From DATAEE01 sp036258175 (lineage in GTDB: Bacteria > Acidobacteriota > Vicinamibacteria > Vicinamibacterales > 2-12-FULL-66-21), in contig DATAEE010000190.1 in the NCBI GenBank assembly GCA_036258175.1, positions 35,591 to 99,590 on the forward strand: a stretch of DNA of 64,000 bases. The letters run 5' to 3'. Each line of letters opens with the position of its first letter. Positions within the stretch are counted from its first letter, which is position 1. Made by a program: the position numbers and the translations under genes. Under the pieces are notes generated by a model. It was not told the DNA's origin and did not search any database. It was given only the letters and a program-made list of their open reading frames with translations. Positions 9,608 through 18,122 of the stretch are shown one piece after another.

Positions 9608-10620
9608 TCGACCATCTCGGGTTCTACCGAGGGCGCCGCGTGCTCGTCACCGGCGGCCTCGGCTTCATCGGCAGCAATCTCGCGCGGCGGCTGGTCGATC
9701 TCGGTGCCGACGTCCTGCTCGTCGATTCGCTAATCCCGGACTACGGCGGGAATCTCTTCAACATCGCGGGCATCGAGGACCGGGTGCGGGTCAATGTCGC
9801 CGACGTGCGCCAGGGAAGCACGATGAACTACCTGGTGCAGGACCGTGAGGTCATCTTCAACCTGGCGGGGCAGGTCAGTCACATCGACAGCATGACCGAT
9901 CCGCATACCGACCTGGAGATCAACTGCCGCAGCCAGTTGACGATGCTCGAGGCCTGCCGCCGCCACAATCGCAAGGTGAAGATGGTCTTTGCCGGAACGC
10001 GGCAGGTGTACGGCCGTCCTGAACGGCTCCCTGTGGACGAGACCCATCTGGTCCGGCCGACGGATATCAACGGCATCAACAAGGCTGCCGGCGAGTACTA
10101 CCACCTCGTCTACAACAACGTGTTCGGCGTGCGCGCCTGCTCGCTGCGTCTCACCAACGTCTTCGGACCGCGACAGCTGATCAAGCACGATCGTCAGGGA
10201 TTCATCGGATGGTTCATCCGGCTGGCTGTGGAAGGACGCGAGATCCAGGTGTACGGCGACGGTTCCCAGCTTCGCGATTTCGTCTACGTTGACGACGTGT
10301 CCGACGCATTCCTGCGAGCCGGAGCGATGGACGCCTGTAATGGCGACGTGTTCAACGTGGGCGGCGATGCGCCGATCAGCCACCGCGATCTCGTCGCGCT
10401 CCTGATCGACGTTGCAGGATCAGGTTCGGTGCGCTTCGTCGACTGGCCGCCCGACAAGAAGATCATCGACATCGGCAGCTTCTACGCCGATTCCTCGAAA
10501 CTTGCGCGCCTGACCGGCTGGCGGCCGTCCGTCAGCCTCCGCGAGGGGCTCGCCCGGTCGGTCGCGTTCTACCGCGAGCACCTCGCCCGCTACGTCGACG
10601 ATCCGGCCGCAGCGGAATGA
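9604..10620 (+). CDS. NAD-dependent epimerase/dehydratase (extended SDR) with non-canonical active site
   Basis: 338 residues, GTG start overlapping the upstream stop by four bases. The Rossmann motif is TGGLGFIGSN at about 14-23. The expected YxxxK catalytic pair is replaced: the Lys stands in INGINK, with Asn where Tyr should be. The region DINGINKAAGEYYH is well formed, so this looks like a family trait rather than damage. Later motifs (RLTNVFGPRQ, YGDGSQLRDFVYVDD) are normal for extended SDRs acting on nucleotide sugars. The exact reaction (epimerisation, dehydration or decarboxylation) is not determinable here. Confidence 0.85.
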   Translation: MIDHLGFYRGRRVLVTGGLGFIGSNLARRLVDLGADVLLVDSLIPDYGGNLFNIAGIEDRVRVNVADVRQGSTMNYLVQDREVIFNLAGQVSHIDSMTDPHTDLEINCRSQLTMLEACRRHNRKVKMVFAGTRQVYGRPERLPVDETHLVRPTDINGINKAAGEYYHLVYNNVFGVRACSLRLTNVFGPRQLIKHDRQGFIGWFIRLAVEGREIQVYGDGSQLRDFVYVDDVSDAFLRAGAMDACNGDVFNVGGDAPISHRDLVALLIDVAGSGSVRFVDWPPDKKIIDIGSFYADSSKLARLTGWRPSVSLREGLARSVAFYREHLARYVDDPAAAE

Positions 10621-11741
10621 GCGCGCGCATTCCCTTCCTCCAGCTCAAGCCCGGTGAGGACGCATCCGCGGTGCGAGAGGCGATCGATCGCGTGGTTGCG
10701 CGGGGGTGGTTCATCCTGGGCCCCGAGCTCGAAGCGTTCGAGACTGAGTTCGCCGCTGCCAGCGGAATGACCGATGCCGCCGGTGTCGGCACCGGCACGG
10801 ACGCGATCGCCCTGGCCCTGCGCGCCGCGGGCGTCGGGCCCGGTGACGAGGTCATCACCTCCCCTCTTTCGGCCACCTATTCGGCGCTGGCGATCGTCAT
10901 GGCAGGTGCGCGTCCGGTCTTCGCCGACATCGATCCTTCGCGCATGACACTCGATCCCGCGGCGACCGCTGCCGCGGTCACCTCACGAACGACAGCGATC
11001 GTGCCTGTTCACCTGTACGGCCAGGCGGCGGACATGCCGGCGCTCGCGGCCGTCGCCGGCCGGCACAACCTCGCGATTGTCGAGGACTGCTGCCAGGCGC
11101 ACCTCGCGACGTGCGGCGGCCGGCCCGTGGGCTCGTTCGGCGCCGCCGGGGCCTTCAGCTTCTATCCGACGAAGAACCTCGGCGCGCTGGGCGACGGCGG
11201 AATGGTAGTGACGAACGATCCAACGCTGGCGTCGCGAGTTCGACGGCTGCGGAATGGAGGGCAGGTCGATCGCTATCACCATCAGGAGCCGGGAGTGAAT
11301 TCGCGGCTCGACGAAATACAGGCGGCCATTCTCCGCGCGAGGCTGCCCTTCCTCCGCGCGTGGACCGATCGCCGGCGGGCGCTCGCGGAGCGGTATCGCT
11401 CGGCGCTCTCGAACACAACGCGCGTCTCTGTTCCGCCCGAGCACGACCGAGGGCATGTGTATCATCTGTTCGTCGTGAGGTGCCCTTCCGCCGAGGCCCG
11501 GCTGGAGCCGGGCGCCACGGGTACGCGGGATTACCTGCAGGCACATCTCGCATCCGCGGGCGTCGAGACGCTCGTGCACTATCCCGTGGCGATTCCAAAA
11601 CAGCCTGCACTGGCCGAGTGGGCGCCAGCCTCGTGCCCGCACGCGGAGCGGGCCGCTAGCGAAATGCTGTCGCTGCCGTTGCATCCTTCAATCCTCGATC
11701 GTGACGTCGACGAGATCGCCAGGCTGGTATGCGCGTTCTGA
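10617..11741 (+). CDS. DegT/DnrJ/EryC1/StrS-family PLP aminotransferase
   Basis: 374 residues. It transfers an amino group from glutamate to a keto-nucleotide-sugar. The PLP lysine is near 186 in SFYPTKNLGALGDGG, the family hallmark; the FILGPELEAFE and EDCCQAHLA segments are also typical. ATG overlaps the preceding SDR stop by four bases, and the 3' end overlaps the next SDR by 13 bases. With two SDR enzymes on either side it probably produces an amino- or deoxyamino-sugar donor for the glycosyltransferases upstream. Confidence 0.93.
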   Translation: MSARIPFLQLKPGEDASAVREAIDRVVARGWFILGPELEAFETEFAAASGMTDAAGVGTGTDAIALALRAAGVGPGDEVITSPLSATYSALAIVMAGARPVFADIDPSRMTLDPAATAAAVTSRTTAIVPVHLYGQAADMPALAAVAGRHNLAIVEDCCQAHLATCGGRPVGSFGAAGAFSFYPTKNLGALGDGGMVVTNDPTLASRVRRLRNGGQVDRYHHQEPGVNSRLDEIQAAILRARLPFLRAWTDRRRALAERYRSALSNTTRVSVPPEHDRGHVYHLFVVRCPSAEARLEPGATGTRDYLQAHLASAGVETLVHYPVAIPKQPALAEWAPASCPHAERAASEMLSLPLHPSILDRDVDEIARLVCAF

Positions 11742-12691
11742 TCACGGGAGGAGCCGGCTTCGTCGGCTCGCACCTCGCCGAGGCGCTGCTCGCGGCTGGC
11801 CATGAAGTCTTCGTGCTCGACAACCTGTCGACTGGCTCGATGGACAACATCGTGCACTTGAAGGGCGAACCGAGGTTCCACTACACGATCGACAGCGTCT
11901 CGAACGAGCCACTCCTGGCGGAACACATCGACCAGTGCGACACCGTCGTTCATCTCGCCGCCGCCGTTGGGGTCAAGCTGATCGTCGAGGCGCCGGTACA
12001 CACGATTGAGACCAACGTGCACGGTACCGAGGTGGTGCTCAAGCACGCGAACAAAAAAAAGAAGCTCGTGGTGATTGCATCGACGTCGGAGGTCTACGGC
12101 AAGAACACCGCCGTCCCCTTCCGCGAGGATGCGGATCTCGTGCTCGGACCGACTGCCAAGCATCGCTGGGCATACGCCTGCAGCAAGGCGATCGACGAGT
12201 TCCTCGCGCTCGCTTACTGGAAAGAGAAGAAGCTGCCCGTCGTCATCGTTCGGCTGTTCAACACGGTGGGGCCGCGGCAGACCGGCCGCTACGGCATGGT
12301 GATTCCCACGTTCGTTCAGCAAGCGCTGGCCGGCCGGCCTATTACTGTCTTCGGAGATGGATCTCAATCTCGCAGCTTTACCCATGTGGCTGACGTGGTC
12401 GCGGCGCTCGTCGCGTTGATGCAGGAGCCTCGCGCGGTGGGCGACGTCTTCAATATTGGTAACGGCGCGGAGATCACGATCCTCGAACTGGCCGAGAGAA
12501 TCAAACACCTCACCGGGAGCACCTCGAACATCGTCACGATCCCGTACGACGAGGCGTACGAGCAGGGATTCGAGGACATGCCGCGGCGGGTTCCCGACCT
12601 ATCGAAGCTCACTCAGCTCATCGGTTATCAGCCGCGCGTTCAGCTCGACGAGATTCTACGGTCCGTCATCGACCACTTCAGAGCTCGCTGA
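11729..12691 (+). CDS. Extended SDR, UDP-glucose 4-epimerase/UDP-glucuronate decarboxylase-like
   Basis: 320 residues. Rossmann motif TGGAGFVGSH at about 6-15; catalytic Ser in STSEVYG; the YACSK motif supplies the canonical Tyr and Lys. It ends the sugar operon: 73 bases of noncoding DNA follow. An eight-A run at 12054-12061 encodes consecutive lysines and is a possible slippage site, but the frame is intact on both sides. The nucleotide sugar is unknown; the sequence resembles NAD-dependent enzymes acting at C4 of UDP-sugars. Confidence 0.9.
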   Translation: MRVLITGGAGFVGSHLAEALLAAGHEVFVLDNLSTGSMDNIVHLKGEPRFHYTIDSVSNEPLLAEHIDQCDTVVHLAAAVGVKLIVEAPVHTIETNVHGTEVVLKHANKKKKLVVIASTSEVYGKNTAVPFREDADLVLGPTAKHRWAYACSKAIDEFLALAYWKEKKLPVVIVRLFNTVGPRQTGRYGMVIPTFVQQALAGRPITVFGDGSQSRSFTHVADVVAALVALMQEPRAVGDVFNIGNGAEITILELAERIKHLTGSTSNIVTIPYDEAYEQGFEDMPRRVPDLSKLTQLIGYQPRVQLDEILRSVIDHFRAR

Positions 12692-12733
12692 ATGGGCGAG
12701 CTGTCAACCCGGGGTCAGGCAGGCCAGCGGGGT

Positions 12734-12739
12734 TATAAT
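12734..12739 (+). promoter_or_regulatory. Perfect TATAAT -10 hexamer ahead of the STN-like gene
   Basis: TATAAT lies 25 bases before the ATG at 12765, in the only gap after the sugar operon. No convincing -35 is seen at the correct distance. Confidence 0.5.
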
Positions 12740-12764
12740 AGTTGTCTAAACTGAAGGCTTCGAT

Positions 12765-13478
12765 ATGAGCAGACTGCGCTGCGTTCTCTGCGCGATGACG
12801 ACGGCTACTCTCCTTTTCGCGAGCGCTGCCATCGCCGGCGCGGGAGAGCTCCAGCTCACGATCGCGAATGGACGGGTCACGCTCGTGGCCGACAGCGTTC
12901 CGCTCAGAACGATCCTGTCCGAATGGGCGCGTATCGGTCAGACCAGGATTGTCAACGGCGAGAAGCTCACCGGAGCTCCGCTCACGTTGAGGCTGATCGA
13001 CGTGCCCGAAGTACAGGCGCTCGACATCGTGCTGCGATCGGCCAGCGGCTACCTGGCCGCTCCACGTCCCGCCGGAATGGCCGGCGCGTCGCAGTACGAT
13101 CGCGTTGTCATCCTGGCGTCCAGCCGTCCGACTGGCGGACCTGCGCCGGCGCCCAATTTTCAGAACAACCCGAGATTCCAGGCGCCGCCCCCCATGATCC
13201 AGCCGGTCGAGGGCGAGGACGGCGACGAAGAAGTGGACGACGATCAGGCGCCGACCCGCGTACTTCCGCCGGGATTCCAGGCGCAACCGGGGATGCCCGT
13301 TCAAGTGCCGGCGCCTGGCAACTTGACGCCGCAACAGCAGCTGCAGATGCAACAGCAGATGCAGCAAATGCAGCCACAGCCGGGACAGGTGTTCGCGCCG
13401 GTGACGGCGCCGCGGCCCGGTCCGGTGCCTGTCCCGCAGCAGCCGCCTCAGGATCCGAATAAACCTATTCCGCGTTAG
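12765..13478 (+). CDS. Exported protein with STN/secretin-like domain and Pro/Gln-rich tail
   Basis: 237 residues. A signal peptide (about 1-27, Ala-rich with AIAGAG cleavage region) precedes a single small domain at about 28-110. Its pattern, short strands followed by VPLRTILSEWARIGQ and DVPEVQALDIVLRSASGY, is like the STN domain of secretins and TonB receptors. The second half is low-complexity: an acidic patch, then a Pro/Gln-rich tail with QQ-M repeats. No secretin barrel follows, so it may be a periplasmic or outer-membrane accessory protein. It overlaps the next gene by one base. Function unknown. Confidence 0.7.
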   Translation: MSRLRCVLCAMTTATLLFASAAIAGAGELQLTIANGRVTLVADSVPLRTILSEWARIGQTRIVNGEKLTGAPLTLRLIDVPEVQALDIVLRSASGYLAAPRPAGMAGASQYDRVVILASSRPTGGPAPAPNFQNNPRFQAPPPMIQPVEGEDGDEEVDDDQAPTRVLPPGFQAQPGMPVQVPAPGNLTPQQQLQMQQQMQQMQPQPGQVFAPVTAPRPGPVPVPQQPPQDPNKPIPR

Positions 13479-14521
13479 TGGCGCAGATCGATCGGTTCCG
13501 GCCTGACGACCGCCGGGCGGTCGACGCGCTGTACCGACGGGTGTTCGGCCATGACGCCGCCGACGCGAGCCGGCTCCGCTGGGACTGGCAGTACGCTCGC
13601 AACCCTCACAACGCGTCCGATGGCCCGCTGATTTGGTTGGCCCGCGAAGGGACCGCCGTGATAGGTCAGTGCGCCGCGATGCCGGTCCGCCTGACAGTCG
13701 GCGGCCGTGAGACCGACGCCGCCTGGGCGACCGACGTCATGGTCGCGCCGGAACGCCAGCGACAGGGGCTCGGCGAAACGCTCTTCCGCACATGGGACCG
13801 TTCGGTCGGCGCCGCACTTGGTCTCGGACCATCCGAGTCCTCGCTGCAGCTCTTCCACAAACTGCGGTGGCCGGACATCGGCGTCCTGCCCTGCTTCGTC
13901 AAACCGCTGACGCGCCGGGCGCTGCGCCGCCCGACGTGGCCGACTGCCGCGAACCGCATCGTCTCGGCCCTCGCCTCGCCGTTGGTTCATGTCGTCGCCC
14001 GGTCGCGGCCACTCAGAGCCGAAGCGCGTCTCATGCAGCGGTTCGACGATCGCGTCACCGGTCTCTGGGAACGGATCGCACCGAAGCTCTCCTTCGCCGT
14101 CAGGCGCGACGCGCGGTACCTCAACTGGAAATTCGTCTCACCCCCGCATGTGCGCTATGCGATCGTCGCGATCGAGCGGGAGGGGCGGCTGGACGGCTAC
14201 GCGGTGTATCGCCACCTGCAGGAGCCGCGCGGCCGCGTCACGCTGCTCGTCGATGCGCTGGCCGACCCCGATGATGACGGGGCGATCAAGACCTTGCTGC
14301 GGTGGATCGATCGCGAGGCGCGTGCGGCCGATTCGGACAAGATCCGGGCGTTTGCGCTCCATGCGTCGTTCCGCCGGCTGCTGCGCCGCTCCGGCTTTTT
14401 TCAGGTACGATCGACGGTGCGGCTCGTCGCGAAGATCAACGCGTTCGACCCGCCGCCGGACTTCTACCGGGACCTCGACGGCTGGCACGTCACGATTGGA
14501 GACTCGGACCTTGACCGCTAA
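13478..14521 (+). CDS. GNAT-family N-acetyltransferase-like protein
   Basis: 347 residues, GTG start sharing one base with the preceding stop. The N-terminal half carries a GNAT core: RFRPDDRRAVDALYRRVFG, then TDVMVAPERQRQGLGETLF, which is the acetyl-CoA pyrophosphate-binding QRQGLG loop (about 88-103). The second half, with RDARYLNWKF and a later second acetyltransferase-like fold, suggests a tandem GNAT arrangement of the type seen in FemX-like or exopolysaccharide-linked acyltransferases. Substrate unknown. Its end overlaps yqeY by 11 bases. Confidence 0.75.
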   Translation: MAQIDRFRPDDRRAVDALYRRVFGHDAADASRLRWDWQYARNPHNASDGPLIWLAREGTAVIGQCAAMPVRLTVGGRETDAAWATDVMVAPERQRQGLGETLFRTWDRSVGAALGLGPSESSLQLFHKLRWPDIGVLPCFVKPLTRRALRRPTWPTAANRIVSALASPLVHVVARSRPLRAEARLMQRFDDRVTGLWERIAPKLSFAVRRDARYLNWKFVSPPHVRYAIVAIEREGRLDGYAVYRHLQEPRGRVTLLVDALADPDDDGAIKTLLRWIDREARAADSDKIRAFALHASFRRLLRRSGFFQVRSTVRLVAKINAFDPPPDFYRDLDGWHVTIGDSDLDR

Positions 14522-14975
14522 TCCACCGCTCGCCGACCGAATCACGAAAGACATTGCCGACGCGATGCGTGCGAAAGATCAGGTCCGGCTCGCCCCGCTG
14601 CGCATGCTGAAGGCGGCGCTCATGAATCGGGAGGTCGAAAAGGGCCGCCCGCTCGATGGGGCCGAATCGCTCCAGGTCGTCTCGTCGCTGATCAAACAGC
14701 GGCGCGATTCGATCGAGCAGTTTCAGAAGGGCGGGCGTCAGGATCTCGCCGACAAAGAGCTGCGCGAGATCGCGCTGCTCGAGACCTACCTCCCGCCGCC
14801 CCTCGATGCCGCCGCGATCGAGCGCGCGGTCGATGAGGCGATTGCGGAGACCGGCGCCGCGTCGGCGAAGGACCTCGGCCGGGTAATGAAGGCGGTGATG
14901 CCGAAGCTCGCGGGGGCGACGGTCGACGGCCGTGCGGTAAATGAAATCGTGCGACGAAAACTGGAACGCGGATAA
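14511..14975 (+). CDS. yqeY: YqeY/GatB-related tRNA-binding domain protein
   Basis: 154 residues from the TTG at 14511, which overlaps the upstream gene. The family pattern is present: LADRITKDIADAMRAKD, IKQRRDSIEQFQKGGRQDLADKE and ALLETYLPPPL near the middle, then KDLGRVMKAVMPKLAGATVDGRAVN at the C-terminus. The fold equals the C-terminal domain of GatB and is thought to bind tRNA; the cellular role is unclear. An internal ATG near 14563 would be too short for the fold. Confidence 0.92.
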   Translation: MTANPPLADRITKDIADAMRAKDQVRLAPLRMLKAALMNREVEKGRPLDGAESLQVVSSLIKQRRDSIEQFQKGGRQDLADKELREIALLETYLPPPLDAAAIERAVDEAIAETGAASAKDLGRVMKAVMPKLAGATVDGRAVNEIVRRKLERG

Positions 14976-15095
14976 GGCCGGGCTGTGACGGACCGCGTGA
15001 CGAGAAAGTTACGCGAAGGTAGCAAACTTTTTGGCGGGTCTGCCGTCTAATCAGGTTGAAAGGCACGAAAGAGCCTCTCATCCATCCTCCAGGCG

Positions 15096-15140
15096 AGGCC
15101 CTTGCCGGCGCGCGCAACGCCGTCAAGGGCCTTCGTCTTT
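15096..15140 (+). terminator. Hairpin terminator candidate after yqeY
   Basis: AGGCCCTTG pairs with CAAGGGCCT across an inner CGGCG/CGCCG stem, giving about 14 base pairs with one mismatch; TTCGTCTTT follows. It would end the transcript coming from the yqeY side. Confidence 0.6.
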
Positions 15141-15141
15141 A

Positions 15142-15171
15142 ACCCAGATTCACGCAGCTAAACGCAGATTC
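15142..15171 (+). repeat. Dispersed intergenic repeat copy (CGCAGATT type)
   Basis: CCAGATTCACGCAG and AACGCAGATTC form a degenerate direct repeat, related to the copy at 20041-20096. Confidence 0.5.
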
Positions 15172-15299
15172 ATTCCGCGCCGGTATCCGATCGTGTGCAG
15201 CCGATATGTGTAGATAACGTATTGATGACGCACGTCGCGTGCACTCGCCGCCCACAGTGACGCGATCGGACGGTGTTCACGAGCGGACGCTGTCCGCTG

Positions 15300-15308
15300 T
15301 GGTACGCT
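15300..15308 (+). promoter_or_regulatory. Extended -10 element for murJ
   Basis: TGG-TACGCT ends ten bases before the TTG start at 15319, giving a predicted leader of only a few bases. No clear -35. Confidence 0.35.
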
Positions 15309-15318
15309 CGATCCTCCT

Positions 15319-16920
15319 TTGACGACTCGTCTCGCCCGTTCCGCCGGCCTCATCGGCATCGCCACCATTGCGAGCCGGATCCTCGGCCTCGTCCGCGATC
15401 GCGTGCTCGCACATTTTTTCGGCGCCGGCGACGCGATGGACGCGTACAACGTCGCCGCCCGCATTCCAAACCTCGTGCGCGACCTTTTCGCCGAGGGCGC
15501 GATGAGCGCCGCGTTCGTGCCCACGTTCACGCGCGAGTTGACAGCGCGCGGGAAAGAGCACGCCTTCAGGCTCGGTAGCCAGACGCTCAACGCGCTTCTC
15601 ATTGTCACCGGCATCATCGTCGTGCTCGGGATTGTGTTTGCCTGGCCGCTCTCGACGTTCTACGCAGGCAGCTTCGAAGAAGTGCCGGGGAAGCTCGCCC
15701 TGACCGCATCGCTCACCCGGATCATGTTTCCGTTCCTCACCCTCGTGGCTGTCGCCGTCGCGATGATGGGGATGCTGAACGCGCTGGGCCGGTTCTTCCT
15801 GCCTGCGCTGTCGCCGGCGATGTTCAACGTCGCGATCATCTTCAGCGCGCTTGTGATCTCGCCGCTGGCGGCGCGGTTCGGAATACCGCCGATTTACGGC
15901 GTCGCCATCGGGATGCTGCTGGGCGGCGTCGGGCAGATCGCGCTGCAATGGCCGGTGCTTCGTGCAGAAGGGTTTCGTCACCGGTGGCGGCTGGATCTGC
16001 GCGACCCCGCGCTTCGTGAAGTTCTTGTGCTGATGGGACCGGGAACGATCGGGATTGCGGCGACGCAGATCAATCTCCTGGTGAACACCATGCTCGCGAC
16101 CGGGCAGGGAACTGGCGCGGTGTCGTGGCTGAACTACGCGTTCAGGCTGATGTACCTTCCGATCGGACTCTTCGGCGTGTCGATCGCGACCGCAGCGCTG
16201 CCCGACATGTCGCGCCATGCCGCAACCAAGTCGGTCGACGATTTCCGCCAGACGATCTCCTTCGGGCTTCGCATGATGCTGATGCTGAACGTCCCCGCGT
16301 GCGTCGGGCTCATCGTGCTCGCGACCCCGATCGTCGGGCTGATATTGGAGAGCGGCGCGTTCACCCAGACCGATACGATCGCGACTGCCGGGGCGCTCGT
16401 CTACTACGCGCCGGGGCTTCTCGGCTATTCGGCGGTGAAGATCGCCACGCCCGCTTTCTACGCGCTGCGCGATGCGAGGACGCCGGTGCTCGTCAGCGTG
16501 CTGGCGATCGTCAGCAATCTGGTTCTCAACGTTTCGCTCGTACAAATGCTCGGCTACCTGGGGCTCGCGCTCGGCACCGCGCTCGCGGCGCTGGTCAATG
16601 CCGGCGTGCTTCTCGCGCTGCTCAGCCGCCGGCTCGGGGGCCTCGATGAGCGCCGGCTGGCGACGGCCTTTGCCAAGATCACCCTCGCGTCGACGGTAAT
16701 GGGACTGGCAGCGTGGGGCGTCGAGTACGCGCTCTGGACGATCGTTCCCGGGACGCGCTGGGTGCCGCGCGGAATCCGCGTCGTTTCGGCGATCGTCATG
16801 GCAATCGTCGTTCTCGCCGGAGCCGCGCGAATCCTGAGAATTTACGAATTCGAGGAAGCATTCCGCAGAGGCCTCCAGCGTTTGACGCGTCCCCGCGCTG
16901 CGACCGGTCGTACGGCTTGA
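15319..16920 (+). CDS. murJ: MurJ/MviN lipid II flippase
   Basis: 533 residues with about 14 hydrophobic segments; MOP-superfamily flippase that moves lipid II across the inner membrane. N-terminal SRILGLVRDRVLAHFFGAGDAMDAY and the IPNLVRDLFAEGAMSAAFVP stretch are strong MurJ signatures, with the functionally important Arg residues present. The start is TTG at 15319, set by homology to MurJ N-termini. The TTGA at the end is shared with the following MFS gene. Confidence 0.96.
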   Translation: MTTRLARSAGLIGIATIASRILGLVRDRVLAHFFGAGDAMDAYNVAARIPNLVRDLFAEGAMSAAFVPTFTRELTARGKEHAFRLGSQTLNALLIVTGIIVVLGIVFAWPLSTFYAGSFEEVPGKLALTASLTRIMFPFLTLVAVAVAMMGMLNALGRFFLPALSPAMFNVAIIFSALVISPLAARFGIPPIYGVAIGMLLGGVGQIALQWPVLRAEGFRHRWRLDLRDPALREVLVLMGPGTIGIAATQINLLVNTMLATGQGTGAVSWLNYAFRLMYLPIGLFGVSIATAALPDMSRHAATKSVDDFRQTISFGLRMMLMLNVPACVGLIVLATPIVGLILESGAFTQTDTIATAGALVYYAPGLLGYSAVKIATPAFYALRDARTPVLVSVLAIVSNLVLNVSLVQMLGYLGLALGTALAALVNAGVLLALLSRRLGGLDERRLATAFAKITLASTVMGLAAWGVEYALWTIVPGTRWVPRGIRVVSAIVMAIVVLAGAARILRIYEFEEAFRRGLQRLTRPRAATGRTA

Positions 16921-18113
16921 TCTCCAGACGCGCGCTCCATCCGACCGTCCTCCTACTCGCCGCGACGCACTTCATGGTCGACGGCTACGGAAACATCTAC
17001 GCGCCGTTGCTGCCGCTGCTCATCCTGCGCCACTCGATGGATCTGCGGACCGCCGGCACGTTAGCCATGCTCTTCCAGATTGCGGCGTCGGTCTGCCAGC
17101 TTGCATTCGGCCACGTCGCCGATCGCTGGCGGCCCCGCGTACTACTCAGAGCAGGTCCCATCATCGCTGTCACGCTGTTGAGCCTGATCGGCCTTGCCGG
17201 CTCCGTATCAACACTCGCCGCGATCCTCGTGCTGGGCGGGTTTGGATGCGCGATGTTTCATCCGCCGGGAGCCGCACTGACTCACCGCCTCGGCGGCGAC
17301 AGGCCCGGCCTCGCGATGTCGGTCTACATCACGGGCGGGTCGCTCGGATTTGCGATGGGCCCGTTGTTTTTCGCCCCGTTCGTCGAACGACACGGGCTCC
17401 ACTGGACACCGCTGGTCGCCGCGCCCGGTCTGCTGCTCGCAATCATCACGGCGAGCCGCATTCCGCCCATCGATACCGCCGAGCACGGGACGGGCGGCGG
17501 ATTCCGCACGCTCCGGCCGTATTTCAAGCCGCTGGCCTGCCTCTACTCGATCGTCGTCCTAAGGACGCTGACGTCACTGGCGTTCGCGACGTTCGTACCG
17601 GTCATGCTGACGCGCCGCGGCTTGAGCGTAAGCGCCGCTGGCGCGCAGGTGGCGCTGTATCTTTTCGCCAGTGGCCTGGGGGGATTTCTCGGCGGCCCGT
17701 TGGCCGATCGGTGGGGGGCGAAGCGCGTGATCATGATCTCGCTCGTCGCGGCGTCGCCGTTTCTCGCCATAGCTCCCCTGCTCGATGGCTGGGCGTTTGC
17801 AGTCATGCTGGCGATTGGCGGTTTCTTTTTGCAGTCGACGCTTCCGGTGAACGTCACTTTCGGCCAGGCGCTCGCGCCGGTCAGCGCGGCGACGGTTTCC
17901 TCCTTGATGATGGGCTTCGCGTGGGGCAGCGGCGGATTGAGCGTGCCGATCGTTGGTCTCGCCGCCGATCGGTTCGGGATCGAGCCGACGCTGATTGCGC
18001 TATCTCTGGGCCCGATCGCGGCGATGCTCTGCGCGCTGCCGCTGCCGGCCCGACCGATCGGGCACACGCCGCCTCAACCTGCGGCCGTCGCGATGTCGGA
18101 GCCGGCGGAATAG
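16917..18113 (+). CDS. MFS transporter, fosmidomycin-resistance (Fsr)-like
   Basis: 398 residues, about 12 membrane helices. The N-terminus LLLAATHFMVDGYGNIYAPLLPLL matches the Fsr group of drug/proton antiporters, and FGHVADRWRPR is the loop 2-3 MFS motif; GPLADRWGAKR is its C-terminal counterpart. The TTG start is chosen at 16917 because it makes a TTGA overlap with murJ; the open frame continues further upstream only inside murJ. Substrate unknown. Confidence 0.85.
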   Translation: MISRRALHPTVLLLAATHFMVDGYGNIYAPLLPLLILRHSMDLRTAGTLAMLFQIAASVCQLAFGHVADRWRPRVLLRAGPIIAVTLLSLIGLAGSVSTLAAILVLGGFGCAMFHPPGAALTHRLGGDRPGLAMSVYITGGSLGFAMGPLFFAPFVERHGLHWTPLVAAPGLLLAIITASRIPPIDTAEHGTGGGFRTLRPYFKPLACLYSIVVLRTLTSLAFATFVPVMLTRRGLSVSAAGAQVALYLFASGLGGFLGGPLADRWGAKRVIMISLVAASPFLAIAPLLDGWAFAVMLAIGGFFLQSTLPVNVTFGQALAPVSAATVSSLMMGFAWGSGGLSVPIVGLAADRFGIEPTLIALSLGPIAAMLCALPLPARPIGHTPPQPAAVAMSEPAE

Positions 18114-18116
18114 AAT
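18111..18116 (+). promoter_or_regulatory. -10 element TAGAAT ahead of rhomboid gene
   Basis: TAGAAT ends six bases before the ATG at 18123 and overlaps the stop of the MFS gene. It predicts a leaderless mRNA; -35 not evident. Confidence 0.4.
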
Positions 18117-18122
18117 GGTCTG

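Larger units (their letters stand above)
14976..15318 (+). other. Intergenic region between yqeY and murJ
   Basis: 343 bases without a convincing gene. It holds a terminator-like hairpin (15096-15132 with a following T-rich stretch), one copy of the dispersed ..CGCAGATT.. repeat (15142-15171), and an extended -10-like element for murJ (15300-15308). Confidence 0.6.

Noticed and set aside
12054..12061. Eight-A run inside the last SDR of the sugar operon as a programmed frameshift site
   Set aside because: The frame is intact before and after the run, and the downstream sequence matches the SDR family; no alternative product is evident.
15277..16545. Long open frame (422 codons) antisense to murJ
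   Set aside because: Composition is that of a GC-rich shadow frame, with Arg/His/Asp-rich sequence and no recognisable fold, and it lies wholly against a certain murJ.
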